NCBI RefSeq assembly: GCF_014127105.1
Contig: NZ_CP059902.1
Coordinates: 62,001-126,000 of the forward strand
Source of the DNA: Devosia sp. MC521
GTDB taxonomy: Bacteria; Pseudomonadota; Alphaproteobacteria; Rhizobiales; Devosiaceae
Direction: 5' to 3'
Length of the DNA: 64,000 nt
Positions 8,404 to 17,209 of the stretch are shown here, one piece after another. The position numbers were made by a program, and so were the translations under genes. The notes beneath the pieces were generated by a model that saw nothing but the letters and a program-made list of their open reading frames with translations, made no database searches and was not told where the DNA came from. The first letter of the stretch is position 1. Each line of letters starts with the position of its first letter.

Positions 8404-8462
8404 TTTTCCCTCCTAGAGTAGGCGGGCAGTGCGGCCCCTCAGCCGCTCTGCGCCGTCCCGGT

Positions 8463-9791
8463 TTAGTCCAGCGTCTTGAGAATGTCGGACAGTGTGGTGA
8501 CGATCTGATCGATCTGGCTTTCAGAAACGATCAGCGGTGGCGACAGCGCAATGATGTCGCCGGTGGTGCGAATGAGGACGCCCTGTTCATAGGCTTTTAG
8601 GAACGCCGAGAAGGCGCGCTTGGTCGGTGCGCCGTCGATGGGTTTCAGCTCGATAGCGCCAACGAGGCCGATATTGCGAATGTCTATGACATGCGGCAGC
8701 CCCTTAAGGCTGTGCAGACCATCTTCCCAAACTTTGGCCAGTTCGGCGCCGCGCGTGAGCAGACCTTCATCCTTGTAGGTTTCGAGCGTGGCGAGACCCG
8801 CCGCCGAGGCAATAGGATTGCCCGAGTAAGTATAGCCGTGGAAGAACTCGATCATGTTCTCCGGCCCGGTCATGAAGGCGTCGTGGATTTCCTTGGAGAC
8901 CATGACAGCGCCCATTGGGATGACGCCATTGGTGAGACCCTTCGCCGTGACCATCATGTCAGGCACAACGCCAAAATAGTCGGCGGCAAATGGTGTGCCG
9001 AGACGGCCGTAGCCAGTGATGACCTCGTCGAAAATAAGAAGAATACCGTGCTTCTTGGTGATCTCGCGTAGGCGCTTCAAATAGCCTGGCGGTGGAATGA
9101 GCACGCCGGTGGACCCGGCCACGGGCTCAACAATAACCGCTGCGATGGTGGATGCGTCGTGCAGGGTCACGATGCGTTCGAGCTCGTCAGCCAGATCTAG
9201 GCCGTGTTCCGGTTCGCCGCGCGAGAAGGCATTTTTGGCGAGGTTATGGGTATGTGGCAGGTGGTCGACGCCGGTGAGCAGCGTGCCGAACATTTTGCGA
9301 TTGGTGACAATGCCGCCAACGGAAATGCCGCCGAAATTGACCCCGTGATAGCCGCGTTCGCGACCGATCAGACGTGTTCGTGAGCCTTGGCCGATAACCT
9401 TCTGATAGGCGAGCGCAACTTTGAGCGCGGTCTCAACCGATTCAGAACCAGAGTTGGTGAAGAGAACATGGTCGAGCCCGGCAGGGGAGATGTCGACAAG
9501 GCGGTTTGCGAGCTCGAACGCCTTGGGATGCCCCATTTGGAAGGCAGGCGCGTAATCCATCTCAGCGGCCTGTTTGGCAATGGCCTCAACAATTTTTGGG
9601 CGCGCGTGGCCAGCATTGCAGCACCACAGGCCTGCGGTGCCATCGAGCACTTGGCGGCCATCAGCGGTGGTGTAGTGCATGTCTTTGGCAGCCACGAACA
9701 TGCGTGGGTTCTGCTTAAACTGGCGATTTGCCGTAAACGGCATCCAGAACGCGCTGAGGTCGTTTGGCGCAACGGTGGATGATGGCGACAC
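8463..9791 (-). CDS. Class III omega-amino acid:pyruvate aminotransferase (beta-alanine transaminase)
   Basis: A 442-residue PLP enzyme. The Lys-containing segment (PDMMVTAKGLTNGVIPMGAV), the preceding DEVITGYGR motif and the N-terminal FWMPFTANR signature are those of omega-amino acid:pyruvate transaminases. It would convert beta-alanine (or 3-aminoisobutyrate) to (methyl)malonate semialdehyde, the substrate of the next gene product. I choose the GTG at 9789-9791 because GGGGGGAG precedes it with a seven-base gap; a TTG 12 codons upstream lacks such a site. The promoter region shared with the divergent TetR gene carries a RutR-like box. Confidence 0.9.
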   Translation of the reverse strand: MSPSSTVAPNDLSAFWMPFTANRQFKQNPRMFVAAKDMHYTTADGRQVLDGTAGLWCCNAGHARPKIVEAIAKQAAEMDYAPAFQMGHPKAFELANRLVDISPAGLDHVLFTNSGSESVETALKVALAYQKVIGQGSRTRLIGRERGYHGVNFGGISVGGIVTNRKMFGTLLTGVDHLPHTHNLAKNAFSRGEPEHGLDLADELERIVTLHDASTIAAVIVEPVAGSTGVLIPPPGYLKRLREITKKHGILLIFDEVITGYGRLGTPFAADYFGVVPDMMVTAKGLTNGVIPMGAVMVSKEIHDAFMTGPENMIEFFHGYTYSGNPIASAAGLATLETYKDEGLLTRGAELAKVWEDGLHSLKGLPHVIDIRNIGLVGAIELKPIDGAPTKRAFSAFLKAYEQGVLIRTTGDIIALSPPLIVSESQIDQIVTTLSDILKTLD

Positions 9792-9862
9792 TATAGAACT
9801 CCCCCCTGAACTTAAGTCTTGCGTCAAACAGACTTGACGATGACGCCAGAAGTCAGGAAATT

Positions 9863-9878
9863 TTGACCAATTGGAAAA
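9863..9878. promoter_or_regulatory. RutR-type operator
   Basis: TTGACCAATTGGAAAA matches the reported E. coli RutR consensus TTGACCANNTGGTCAA at 12 of 14 fixed positions. It lies between the divergent aminotransferase and TetR/RutR-like genes, where a uracil-responsive repressor should act. Confidence 0.75.
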
Positions 9879-9954
9879 ATGTTACCATCCCTATCCATTC
9901 CCGCAAGGCGAAAATGAGCACGAACAATACAAAGACGAGCGGGAAACTTGTGGG

Positions 9955-10638
9955 GTGAGTAAAAATTCAGCAATGACTGGTCAGGATGTGATCGCGACGC
10001 CTAGTAAAAAGCCTAAGGCGCTGACTCGAATACAGAAAGAAAAGCACGACCTTATCCTTGGTGCAGCGCTTGAGGTCTTTTCTGTCCATGGCTTCCGAGG
10101 GTCGACCATTGACCAAATCGCCGAAGTGGCGGGAATGAGTAAGCCCAACTTGCTCTATTACTTCCCACGCAAGGAGGAGATTCACCGCCGCCTGATTTCC
10201 GAGCTGCTGACCACTTGGCTGGCCCCGTTGCATGAAATGAAGGCCGATGGCGACCCAGCGAGCGAAATCCGCTCGTACATCCGGCGCAAACTGGAGATGG
10301 CGCGCGATTTCCCCCGCGAAAGCCGTCTCTTCGCCAATGAAATGCTGCGTGGGGCCGAGCATGTCATCGACATGATCGAGGTGGATTTGAAAAATCTCGT
10401 CGATGAAAAAGCGCAGATTTTGCTGCGCTGGATGGAGGAGGGCAAGCTGGCGCGCACCGACCCCTATCACCTAATTTTCGCCATCTGGGCGACCACCCAG
10501 CACTACGCCGATTTTGACGTGCAGGTTCGCGCTATTCTCGGGCCAGGCCGCAATGGAGAAGGCCGCTTTGAAGACGCCGCCCGCACGCTGGAGCATTTGT
10601 TCATGCAGGGCATCCTGCGGACGGCGAGTAGCCCATAA
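9955..10638 (+). CDS. TetR-family transcriptional regulator, RutR-like
   Basis: A 227-residue regulator. The helix-turn-helix reads STIDQIAEVAGMSKPNLLYYFPRKEEIHRRL, preceded by the ILGAALEVFSVHGFRG helix. The C-terminal part (WLAPLHEMKADGDPASEIRSYIRRKLEMARDFPRES, NEMLRGA) is the YcdC/RutR-type ligand domain; RutR binds uracil and thymine. I favour the GTG at 9955 over the longer frame from 9871, which would include poor leader sequence; ATG 9973 is another option. Divergent from the catabolic genes and next to a RutR box, it is the likely repressor of this locus. Confidence 0.88.
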   Translation: MSKNSAMTGQDVIATPSKKPKALTRIQKEKHDLILGAALEVFSVHGFRGSTIDQIAEVAGMSKPNLLYYFPRKEEIHRRLISELLTTWLAPLHEMKADGDPASEIRSYIRRKLEMARDFPRESRLFANEMLRGAEHVIDMIEVDLKNLVDEKAQILLRWMEEGKLARTDPYHLIFAIWATTQHYADFDVQVRAILGPGRNGEGRFEDAARTLEHLFMQGILRTASSP

Positions 10639-10665
10639 CGACGGGCGCAGGGAAACCGCGGTGTC

Positions 10666-11721
10666 TCAGCGACTGAGGGGACGTGTCATCCCGCGTATAA
10701 TCTTGCCAACGAGCGTCGATGGACTGTGCCGGAAAAAGCGCAGATCCCGATAGGCCTTCCGCAGTTTTGGGCCGATTGAACGTTCTGTTGGTCGCTGCCT
10801 GTCGGCCATCCACTCGTCGATATTGTGGTGGCGAACCGTGGCGTTGAGCGCGGCCATGAACGTGCTTGGAACGTCATACGGGGTGTGTTGTGTCAAAAAC
10901 TGAAAATAGGCTAGAGCATGGGCCTGCAATCCGTGACGCCGAATGCGGGCTTGAAGCGCCACCCAGTCAATCGCGTTAGGCACAATGGCGAGTAGCGCAT
11001 GGCCCTGAAGTATCGCTGTGAAACAGGCGATGTCGTCATGAATTGCGGGTTGCACGCAGGCACAAAAGAGTAGCTCGGTCGGAGATAGCAACCGCACATG
11101 CCTGTCTTGGAATTGGTGCATGTGAGACGCTGCGATGCACTCTTGTACGAAATGCCGATTGGTCAGACTGGGTAACGGGCTCGTTCTGAGAATGATCAAA
11201 CAGTCGCTGCTCGGCGGGTGCCAAGAAGCGTTGTCTGGCGCGGGCCTTTCGCTCACGGGGCGATAGGCATTTGCTTTGAAGAGGTCTTTGGCCGCATGAA
11301 ATTGAGCAGCCGGGATCAGCAGCTCCAGTGCGCCGAGAGCCATCCCATCCAAACGCACCGCCTTGTGCGCGTGCAAAGCCAAACCTGACAGCAGGATGGG
11401 CGCGATGGTCTGCTGGGCCATTAGATCCAGAACCTGCCGCAAGTGGTGCAGGTTCGCCGCGTTTCTAGTGAAGAGATTTCGGCTCACGCCGCGCAGGCGC
11501 TCGTATTCACGGTCTGCGATATTTTCTCGGGTCACGAAATCGGCAAGCATTGGAAATGCACGGTGTTGTGCAAAGGGAACGGCGCTCAAAGGGGTTAGCG
11601 CGCGCCATTCTGTGTATGCGTCTACTGAGGCCGCCCCGCTCTGCGCAATCGCTCGCAGCACGAGCGCATAGGAACGATCAAGGTGAGGAGCAAGCGCGGT
11701 CGCTTTAGGTGACGCGGTCAT
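10666..11721 (-). CDS. PF14907-type nucleotidyltransferase paralogue, acidic motif degenerate
   Basis: A 351-residue protein related to the gene at 17210-18274. Both have the layout of the 'nucleotidyltransferase family protein' (NTP_transf_5) class found with PqqD and HprK-related genes: an N-terminal helical part, then ILLSG-LALHAHKAV, a beta strand ending in the acidic motif, and a long helical C-terminus. Here the expected DLD reads ALE (GALELLIP), and the Lys of the usual LLKG is Ser (LLSG). It may therefore be a pseudoenzyme or a partner of the intact paralogue. Its stop converges on the RutR-like gene 27 bp away. Confidence 0.65.
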   Translation of the reverse strand: MTASPKATALAPHLDRSYALVLRAIAQSGAASVDAYTEWRALTPLSAVPFAQHRAFPMLADFVTRENIADREYERLRGVSRNLFTRNAANLHHLRQVLDLMAQQTIAPILLSGLALHAHKAVRLDGMALGALELLIPAAQFHAAKDLFKANAYRPVSERPAPDNASWHPPSSDCLIILRTSPLPSLTNRHFVQECIAASHMHQFQDRHVRLLSPTELLFCACVQPAIHDDIACFTAILQGHALLAIVPNAIDWVALQARIRRHGLQAHALAYFQFLTQHTPYDVPSTFMAALNATVRHHNIDEWMADRQRPTERSIGPKLRKAYRDLRFFRHSPSTLVGKIIRGMTRPLSR

Positions 11722-11740
11722 AGTTGTGGCTGAGTTCGCC

Positions 11741-12160
11741 TCAGTCCTTCTTTGCAAGCGGCCAACCGACTTCAGCGTCCACTTCATGCACGGGATCCAA
11801 CAGCAAAAGGCTCTGCATGTCGCCAAAGGATTCCAATTCGGGCAGATCTACAGCATCTGTAAAGGCGGCGAAGCTGGGAGCTGTGCTCGGCACCGCGGCG
11901 CTATCGACGCGTCGCATCAAGCCATGATCCTGCAACTGCTGTATGAAGCTGTCTGTCGCGACCGCGAGATCGCCGCGCGCGCTGGCGAGCGCTCGGATCG
12001 TTTCGATCGAGTGACCGGCATTGAGGTCAGCCCAAATAGCAGCGCCGGAGGCCTTGATACTGAAATAGATGCCAGTTTCGAGATTGATGGCCACCAACTC
12101 GCCGTCAAATTCTTCGGCGCTGCAATTGGGTTCAGCTGTTTGAAGGAATGTCTCGGTCAT
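11741..12160 (-). CDS. PqqD-family peptide chaperone (RiPP recognition element-like)
   Basis: A 139-residue protein. Residues about 10-85 have the PqqD winged-helix layout: NCSAEEFDGELVAINLETG, then YFSIKASGAAIWADL and IETIRALASARGD, ending in a helical stretch with LQDHGLMRR. PqqD proteins bind leader peptides and present them to modifying enzymes. The start is the ATG at 12158-12160, which has GAGACCTTGAG upstream; the frame is open 36 codons further but would run into the next gene. It sits between the degenerate nucleotidyltransferase and a glycosyltransferase, 19 bp from the former. No precursor peptide is obvious. Confidence 0.78.
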   Translation of the reverse strand: MTETFLQTAEPNCSAEEFDGELVAINLETGIYFSIKASGAAIWADLNAGHSIETIRALASARGDLAVATDSFIQQLQDHGLMRRVDSAAVPSTAPSFAAFTDAVDLPELESFGDMQSLLLLDPVHEVDAEVGWPLAKKD

Positions 12161-12203
12161 CTCAAGGTCTCCATATAGTGGTGTTGGCGCAGGCCAGTTC
12201 GCG

Positions 12204-12923
12204 TCACGATCTGACTTTGTAGTCTGCGCCTTCGGCAATCGTCGCGAGCTCGAGCCCTGTCTCATCAATGAGATAGTCGTAGTTTTCGGTCTGAAAGCGG
12301 TTGGTCGGGTCTAGTTCTTTGTAGCGGTGATATCTGGCCAGACGATCCGCGGCATCGATCATACGCAGATGATAAATTGCGTAAGGCAATTGCCTGCCGA
12401 CCGCATGGAGCCGCATGACGATCTCCAGCGGCATCCAATGGCGATGCAACTGGCGCGGATCAAACTTGTTGTGCGAAGGATTGTTCTTGAACAGGCGATA
12501 GCGTGCCTTCTGGCCCCAAATCCCGTCCACGCGATACGTGCGGTCGTCGTTCCACATTTCACGTAGGCGCAGGGAAAAGGCCTCAACGCCACGAACGTCT
12601 GCTTCTTTCAGTAGCGCTGGCAGCGACGCACCAAAATTGAGTTCGATACGTTCATCGGCATCGATGCATAAAAACCAGTCCGCCTGATGACGACGGCCTG
12701 CTTTGATGAGTTCAATATGGTTGTCGCGTTCTCGCCAGGGTTGACCAGGAGGACGTTTGATCAGCTCAGCAAGCTTTGGGTGAGCGGACAAAATATCCGC
12801 TGTCTTGTCCATTGACCCGTCGTCGATGGCTATAATCGCATCAACGACTGGGGCGATATTCTCAAGCCATTCGGCGAGGTAGCGCTCTTCATTGCGCGCT
12901 TGCAGCAGAGCGACAACTTTCAT
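12204..12923 (-). CDS. Glycosyltransferase family 2
   Basis: A 239-residue GT-A enzyme. N-terminal ALLQARNEERYLAEWLENI, DGSMDKTADIL and CIDADERIEL supply the nucleotide-sugar and metal-binding acidic residues. The rest of the fold includes YRLFKNNP and QLHRHWMP segments typical of small cytosolic family-2 enzymes that act on membrane-linked or protein acceptors. It is the downstream partner of the glycosyltransferase at 12920-13615, overlapping its stop by four bases. The sugar and acceptor cannot be read from sequence. Confidence 0.88.
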   Translation of the reverse strand: MKVVALLQARNEERYLAEWLENIAPVVDAIIAIDDGSMDKTADILSAHPKLAELIKRPPGQPWRERDNHIELIKAGRRHQADWFLCIDADERIELNFGASLPALLKEADVRGVEAFSLRLREMWNDDRTYRVDGIWGQKARYRLFKNNPSHNKFDPRQLHRHWMPLEIVMRLHAVGRQLPYAIYHLRMIDAADRLARYHRYKELDPTNRFQTENYDYLIDETGLELATIAEGADYKVRS

Positions 12924-13615
12924 GATTTTCCCTGCAGCGCGCGGCGTCGATCGATAAGCGCCTTTAAAACAGGCGCATAGCTTTGATTTCGCAGCGTTTT
13001 CGTGCTGTGGTTAGAGCTGTGGACACGGCGCATCGATACTGTCGCGTCGAGCATAGTTGTAACGAGGCCCGCATCTTTTGCTCTGCCGTACCAGTCCATG
13101 AACTCGCCGACTTGAAAAGTCTCATTGAACGGCCCGACCGCTCGGATGTCCTCTACAGCGGCGAGCAGAGTGCCTGCCGAAAAAGCAGGCATTGGATCAG
13201 GAGGGCAGGCTAGGGTTCTAGTCAATTCCGGGGGCAGTTCAGGCGACAAAAAATGTTGCATGTGGCCAAAGACCAATGTCTTGTACTGGCCTGCGAGTGC
13301 GATATGCTGGAGTTCAAGCTTTTCGGGCGCCCACACGTCATCGGCACTGAGAAACGCAATAGTGTTGGTATTAGTCAGTCGCACGCCATGATTGAGAGCT
13401 GCAGCAACGCCGGCATTGGCCTGGTGCACATAGGTGACGCCCTGGTAGGACTGCGCAATCTCTGGGGTGCCGTCGGTTGAGCCATCGTCGACGATCATGA
13501 TCGCGGCAGCAGGCCGCGTTTGCCGCACAACACTGTTGATGGCTTCGCGCAAGTATTTTTCCGCATTGTAAGCCGGTATGACGACGGTTGTGTCGGCGGG
13601 GGGCGTCTTATTCAA
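12920..13615 (-). CDS. Glycosyltransferase family 2
   Basis: A 231-residue GT-A enzyme with VVIPAYNAEKYLREAINSV, VDDGSTDGT and AFLSADDVWAPEKLEL, the classical family-2 sequence. It ends in a short basic tail. Its stop codon overlaps the start of the following glycosyltransferase, so the two are translationally coupled and probably act successively on the same glycan. Upstream, 53 bp away on the same strand, is the unassigned protein at 13669-14616. Confidence 0.9.
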   Translation of the reverse strand: MNKTPPADTTVVIPAYNAEKYLREAINSVVRQTRPAAAIMIVDDGSTDGTPEIAQSYQGVTYVHQANAGVAAALNHGVRLTNTNTIAFLSADDVWAPEKLELQHIALAGQYKTLVFGHMQHFLSPELPPELTRTLACPPDPMPAFSAGTLLAAVEDIRAVGPFNETFQVGEFMDWYGRAKDAGLVTTMLDATVSMRRVHSSNHSTKTLRNQSYAPVLKALIDRRRALQGKS

Positions 13616-13668
13616 ACCGAATTACCTGATGTCAAAGTCTCATGCGCACTACGCAGGCAGCGTAGTGC

Positions 13669-14616
13669 TTAAAAGCGGGTGTAGTTATCTGGGCACTGAT
13701 ACATTAGAGCTTGACCAATGCGAGTGCCATTAATCAAATCAACCAATTTCTTTGCGGTAAAATCAGTAGTGACCATCTTCTTGGCCGGCTTCAATAATCC
13801 AATTTTTAAGTCGTTATAGTCTTCTTGTGTCGCATTCGGCAAGACCGCGAGGAGCGGATACGCAGCGGTGTCTGCATGCTGATTTTGGTTGCCTGAAAGT
13901 TTTGAAAATATTTCACAGGCATAACACCGAACTGAATAGGCAAAGGCTAATTGCATGACCCAACTCAGCTGCGAGCAATTCAGCGGATCAACCGAAATGA
14001 ACGGGTGAAGATCGAAGGCGACTTGATGGCCCGCCGCGTTCTGAGCCATCCAAAAATAGCCAATTTTGTTGTGGTGTTGAGCAAGCTCCAGAATGATCCG
14101 GCTGACGTTTATATTGACTAAGCGGTAGGTTTCCGTCTCGTCCGCGCCGATGTCGTGGTAGCCGGTCGGCCATTCATGTATCGAGAACCATGAGACATGC
14201 TCACCATGCGCGATACGCCCGTAGCCGACGCAGGCGACGACCTCTATGCTGAGCCTTGCAAATTCTTGCGCCATGAAAAACTCGGTGGCAGCCTGCTGAA
14301 ACGATGCGCCTCCCACGAAAGCAGTGTTGTGGCCGCTGGCCACATCCACCATCATCCGTCCATCGAAATCAAAGCGCGGTGCGGTCGGTCCAGACGCTAC
14401 GTGCGTCCCAAATTTTACACCACCGCCACGATAACCTGCCCCTTTGATCTTTAGCGAATAACCGCGTTTATCGGGGTGGGGTAGATGGATCGATCTGCCG
14501 CCATCAACCAAGGCAATCCGAGACGGTTTTTCGAACCAAGCCCGTACCCGTTGGGATATTGCCGGGGGTGCATGGCGAACTTCTATTGAACTGACAGTCA
14601 TCGGAGTGAATAGCAT
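13669..14616 (-). CDS. Uncharacterised protein with a possible protein-kinase-like (SelO-like) layout
   Basis: A 315-residue protein that I do not recognise from a named family. Four features in order recall a kinase fold: a strand YSLKIKGAG with a Lys, a helix ATEFFMAQEFARL with a Glu, the segment HHNKIGYFWMAQN at the position of a catalytic loop, and VAFDLHPF at the position of the metal-binding Asp. The KGAG-then-helix order is like SelO. The loop Asp is replaced by Asn, so activity is uncertain. It is the first gene of the minus-strand run of the PqqD cluster and divergent from the HprK-related kinase gene by about 65 bp. The kinase reading is inference. Confidence 0.6.
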   Translation of the reverse strand: MLFTPMTVSSIEVRHAPPAISQRVRAWFEKPSRIALVDGGRSIHLPHPDKRGYSLKIKGAGYRGGGVKFGTHVASGPTAPRFDFDGRMMVDVASGHNTAFVGGASFQQAATEFFMAQEFARLSIEVVACVGYGRIAHGEHVSWFSIHEWPTGYHDIGADETETYRLVNINVSRIILELAQHHNKIGYFWMAQNAAGHQVAFDLHPFISVDPLNCSQLSWVMQLAFAYSVRCYACEIFSKLSGNQNQHADTAAYPLLAVLPNATQEDYNDLKIGLLKPAKKMVTTDFTAKKLVDLINGTRIGQALMYQCPDNYTRF

Positions 14617-14683
14617 TTCTGAGAAATGTATTTTATCAGACGGTTAAGCTAGCAAATCGTCCTTGTGCACAAGCAAAAAGAGC

Positions 14684-15799
14684 ATGCAGATGGCAGGACT
14701 AACTGAATTTTCCACCTCCTGTCTAACAGTAGACGGCGCCACTGCAGTTCAATGGATGCGCCAGGTGATCAGCCATTTGGCTACGGCGCCGCAACCCGTT
14801 TGGCATCGTCGCAAAATTTTTCTCGCGGACCTTCAGCTTGAGCTTGTTTTTGATGATGCCTCGTTGGCCGATGATTATGTCGGCATCTTGTCGTCGCGCG
14901 CAGTGGAAGACCTCTGTGAGCACCGTATTTTCATTCTGACGGGAACACATACGCCGGAATTTGGGGTGCCGCGACTGGATCAGTCGACATGCTCCCCCGA
15001 GGCTTTTCAACACTTAGCTCGCGCGGCAGGATTGCGTGCGGCCTATCCGTTTCAGGAAGGGACTTGGAAGTTCTACGATACGGAGCGACGCATTGGCGTC
15101 CAGCTGACAGAACGCAGAGAAACTCTGCCGCTTTGGGACGCGACAGCGCCGTTGCGCCAGCACTTGCACTGGATATTCGATGAGCATGAGCAGCGGCTCG
15201 CCCATGCCGCAACCCTAGGGCTTAACGGCGCTGGCATAGTGATGTTCGGGGCCGGAGGCGCAGGAAAGTCTGGAACTACTCTTGCGGGCTTGTCTGTGGG
15301 TCTCAAGACCGTCGGCGATGACTATATTGCCTTAGACTTGGCAGGGTCTTGCCTTGCTCGTGCGCTGTACAGGGTTGTCAAACAAGATCGTTCAGGTTTG
15401 GCGCGCCTACCTCATTTGCAGCAGGGCACGGCCGATTTGGCCGACAATTGGCGCGGCAAGGTCATGTTTAACCCCGACCGGTATTTTCTTGAACCCTTTG
15501 TGAGTGAACTCCGGCTCGGTGCCGTGGTTTTGCCCCATATTGCGCACGCTGCGGTTCCGGCTTTGCGCCCGGCCAAAGCGCGCGAGGTCATGCTTGCATT
15601 GATGACGTCCAATCTCTTTCAATTCCCTGCAGAACAAGAACGCGGTATGTCGTTTTACGCCAAGCTTCTCAGACAGCTCCCGTGTTTTCATCTAGATCTC
15701 TCAGCTGACGCCGAACAGAATGGCCGCCTATTAAAGGCTTTTATCGAGGCGAATTTTCCGCACGACGGCATGCGGTTCTCGGCCGAACTTACGGGATAG
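14684..15799 (+). CDS. HprK-related kinase (HPr-rel-A type)
   Basis: A 371-residue protein with an HPr-kinase-like C-terminal half. The P-loop GAGGAGKSGTTLAGL lies at about residues 190-204 and GDDYIALD supplies the following acidic strand. The N-terminal part (LQLELVFDD, TPEFGVPRLD, GTWKFYDTERRIGVQLTERRETLPLWDATAPLRQHLHWIF) is that of the HprK-related kinases associated with PqqD and nucleotidyltransferase genes, not of true HPr kinase. A comparable kinase phosphorylates a lasso peptide in the paeninodin system. A TTG seven codons upstream is an alternative start. Its end overlaps the convergent glycosyltransferase gene by 11 bp. Confidence 0.8.
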   Translation: MQMAGLTEFSTSCLTVDGATAVQWMRQVISHLATAPQPVWHRRKIFLADLQLELVFDDASLADDYVGILSSRAVEDLCEHRIFILTGTHTPEFGVPRLDQSTCSPEAFQHLARAAGLRAAYPFQEGTWKFYDTERRIGVQLTERRETLPLWDATAPLRQHLHWIFDEHEQRLAHAATLGLNGAGIVMFGAGGAGKSGTTLAGLSVGLKTVGDDYIALDLAGSCLARALYRVVKQDRSGLARLPHLQQGTADLADNWRGKVMFNPDRYFLEPFVSELRLGAVVLPHIAHAAVPALRPAKAREVMLALMTSNLFQFPAEQERGMSFYAKLLRQLPCFHLDLSADAEQNGRLLKAFIEANFPHDGMRFSAELTG

Positions 15800-17039
15800 G
15801 CTCTGCGCCGATTTGCCGTGCGAATGCGGGAAGGCAATAGCGCAGGCGTCTGTCAAAGGCATCCGCTTGTGCCACCAAATTGCGTTCTCGGAGCCAAGCC
15901 AACTGTCGTTCAGCATGGACATCGTGGAAGCATGAGAGTTCCATGGCCATGTTCAGATGAGCCTCGCTCTTGGCGTCGTCAACGTTGCGATACGCATCCG
16001 CGCACAGGAGGCGCAGCGCGATATTTTCGCCGTCCATGGACACGGCGCTTTCGAGCAGGCTGATGTTTTGGAGCGGGCTATCATGTTCTTCAGTGCTCGC
16101 CAGCCGATAAGTGCGCTCCAATTGGCGCGCTCCCCGCGCCGCACCGACACTATAGGCCCAGCTCCCAATGCTGAGAAAAGGTTTGACTGCAGCAAGAGCT
16201 GACTGATCCAGACCGATGAAATCGGTCGCTATCTTGTTGGCAGCGCGTCTGCGTTGGCGGGCATTTGCAGAGACGGTTTTGAATTGAGCCAATGGCGTAG
16301 GTGACGCTTTGTCGGAAGGCTTACCTCGTGCAGCTCGAAACCCTCGTGCATAGAGGTCTTGGGTGAGCGACCACCCTGTTTGAGGATTGGCATGCTCTGT
16401 CTGCACTTCGGGCGCCCAAGCGGCAAAGACCTGACGTCCAAGCCGTTGAGCAAAGGAACTGTCTTCAGCGATCCGGGCGGCTGTGTTGAAATACCCAAAC
16501 TCAGCAAAGACATCGCGCTTATAGGAAGCGCCATACCGTAGTGCATATGCGGGATGGATCTGGGGGGAACGAAGGCCAAAGAGCAGCAAGTGGGCAGCGA
16601 GAGCGGGGGCATTTCGCAGGTCAGGCAAGGCGATGGCCGAAGCGACAGCGCGACTACCCTTTGCATGTCGTTGCAATCTCGCGCTGACCCAGCCTGGTCT
16701 GGCGATGCAGTCCCCGGCGAGAAAGCCAACATAGGGTGCTTGCGTCGCGTCAATGCCAATATTACGCGCTGCGCCGACGCGCAAAGGCCGCTCGATATCT
16801 ATGACGCGGATGCGTCCACTAAATTCGCTTAGAAGCGCCCCCGCCCCTCCGCCTCCGGAATTCACCACTACAACTTCCGCAGCGCAATCCTGGCGGAGTA
16901 GGGACGCGACTGCTGCAACTAAACCCGGTTGCGCGAGGAAACCAATAACGACGACGGCCAAGTCTGCGCGGTGCAGGTTCGTCGGAGAGACATGTTCTGA
17001 TGGCCCGGTGACCCAGCGCTTCCACGTCTCGGAGGCCAT
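15789..17039 (-). CDS. Glycosyltransferase family 2 with C-terminal helical extension
   Basis: A 416-residue protein. Residues about 20-240 are a GT-A domain (DLAVVVIGFLAQPGLVAAV, VVNSGGGGAG, RVGAARNIGIDATQAPYVGFLAGDCIARPGW). The DxD region is replaced by GDC, and RIAEDSSFAQRLG supplies the ED motif. The C-terminal 150 residues are helical and TPR-like. Start chosen at ATG 17037-17039; GTG three codons upstream is possible. It is convergent with the kinase gene and divergent from the nucleotidyltransferase at 17210, so this one block contains genes in both directions. Confidence 0.82.
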   Translation of the reverse strand: MASETWKRWVTGPSEHVSPTNLHRADLAVVVIGFLAQPGLVAAVASLLRQDCAAEVVVVNSGGGGAGALLSEFSGRIRVIDIERPLRVGAARNIGIDATQAPYVGFLAGDCIARPGWVSARLQRHAKGSRAVASAIALPDLRNAPALAAHLLLFGLRSPQIHPAYALRYGASYKRDVFAEFGYFNTAARIAEDSSFAQRLGRQVFAAWAPEVQTEHANPQTGWSLTQDLYARGFRAARGKPSDKASPTPLAQFKTVSANARQRRRAANKIATDFIGLDQSALAAVKPFLSIGSWAYSVGAARGARQLERTYRLASTEEHDSPLQNISLLESAVSMDGENIALRLLCADAYRNVDDAKSEAHLNMAMELSCFHDVHAERQLAWLRERNLVAQADAFDRRLRYCLPAFARQIGAEPIP

Positions 17040-17141
17040 CGATAACACTTTCTTACATCATTGAACCGGCGGCGGAATCCTTAACACCACGTAGCCCAAT
17101 GTGTATAGAATCTGTCTTTCACGAGGACTTATGAGTTCGTG

Positions 17142-17174
17142 GTGCTGACGTTCATACTGTGTGGACGTCAGCAC
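17142..17174. promoter_or_regulatory. Perfect 10-bp inverted repeat upstream of nucleotidyltransferase gene
   Basis: GTGCTGACGT (17142-17151) and ACGTCAGCAC (17165-17174) with a 13-base spacer lie between two divergent genes. This favours the ATG at 17210 as the start of the plus-strand gene and suggests an operator or a leader hairpin. Confidence 0.5.
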
Positions 17175-17209
17175 GGTCGAGGCATGTCGGCTATGGGATC
17201 GCTTATGAA

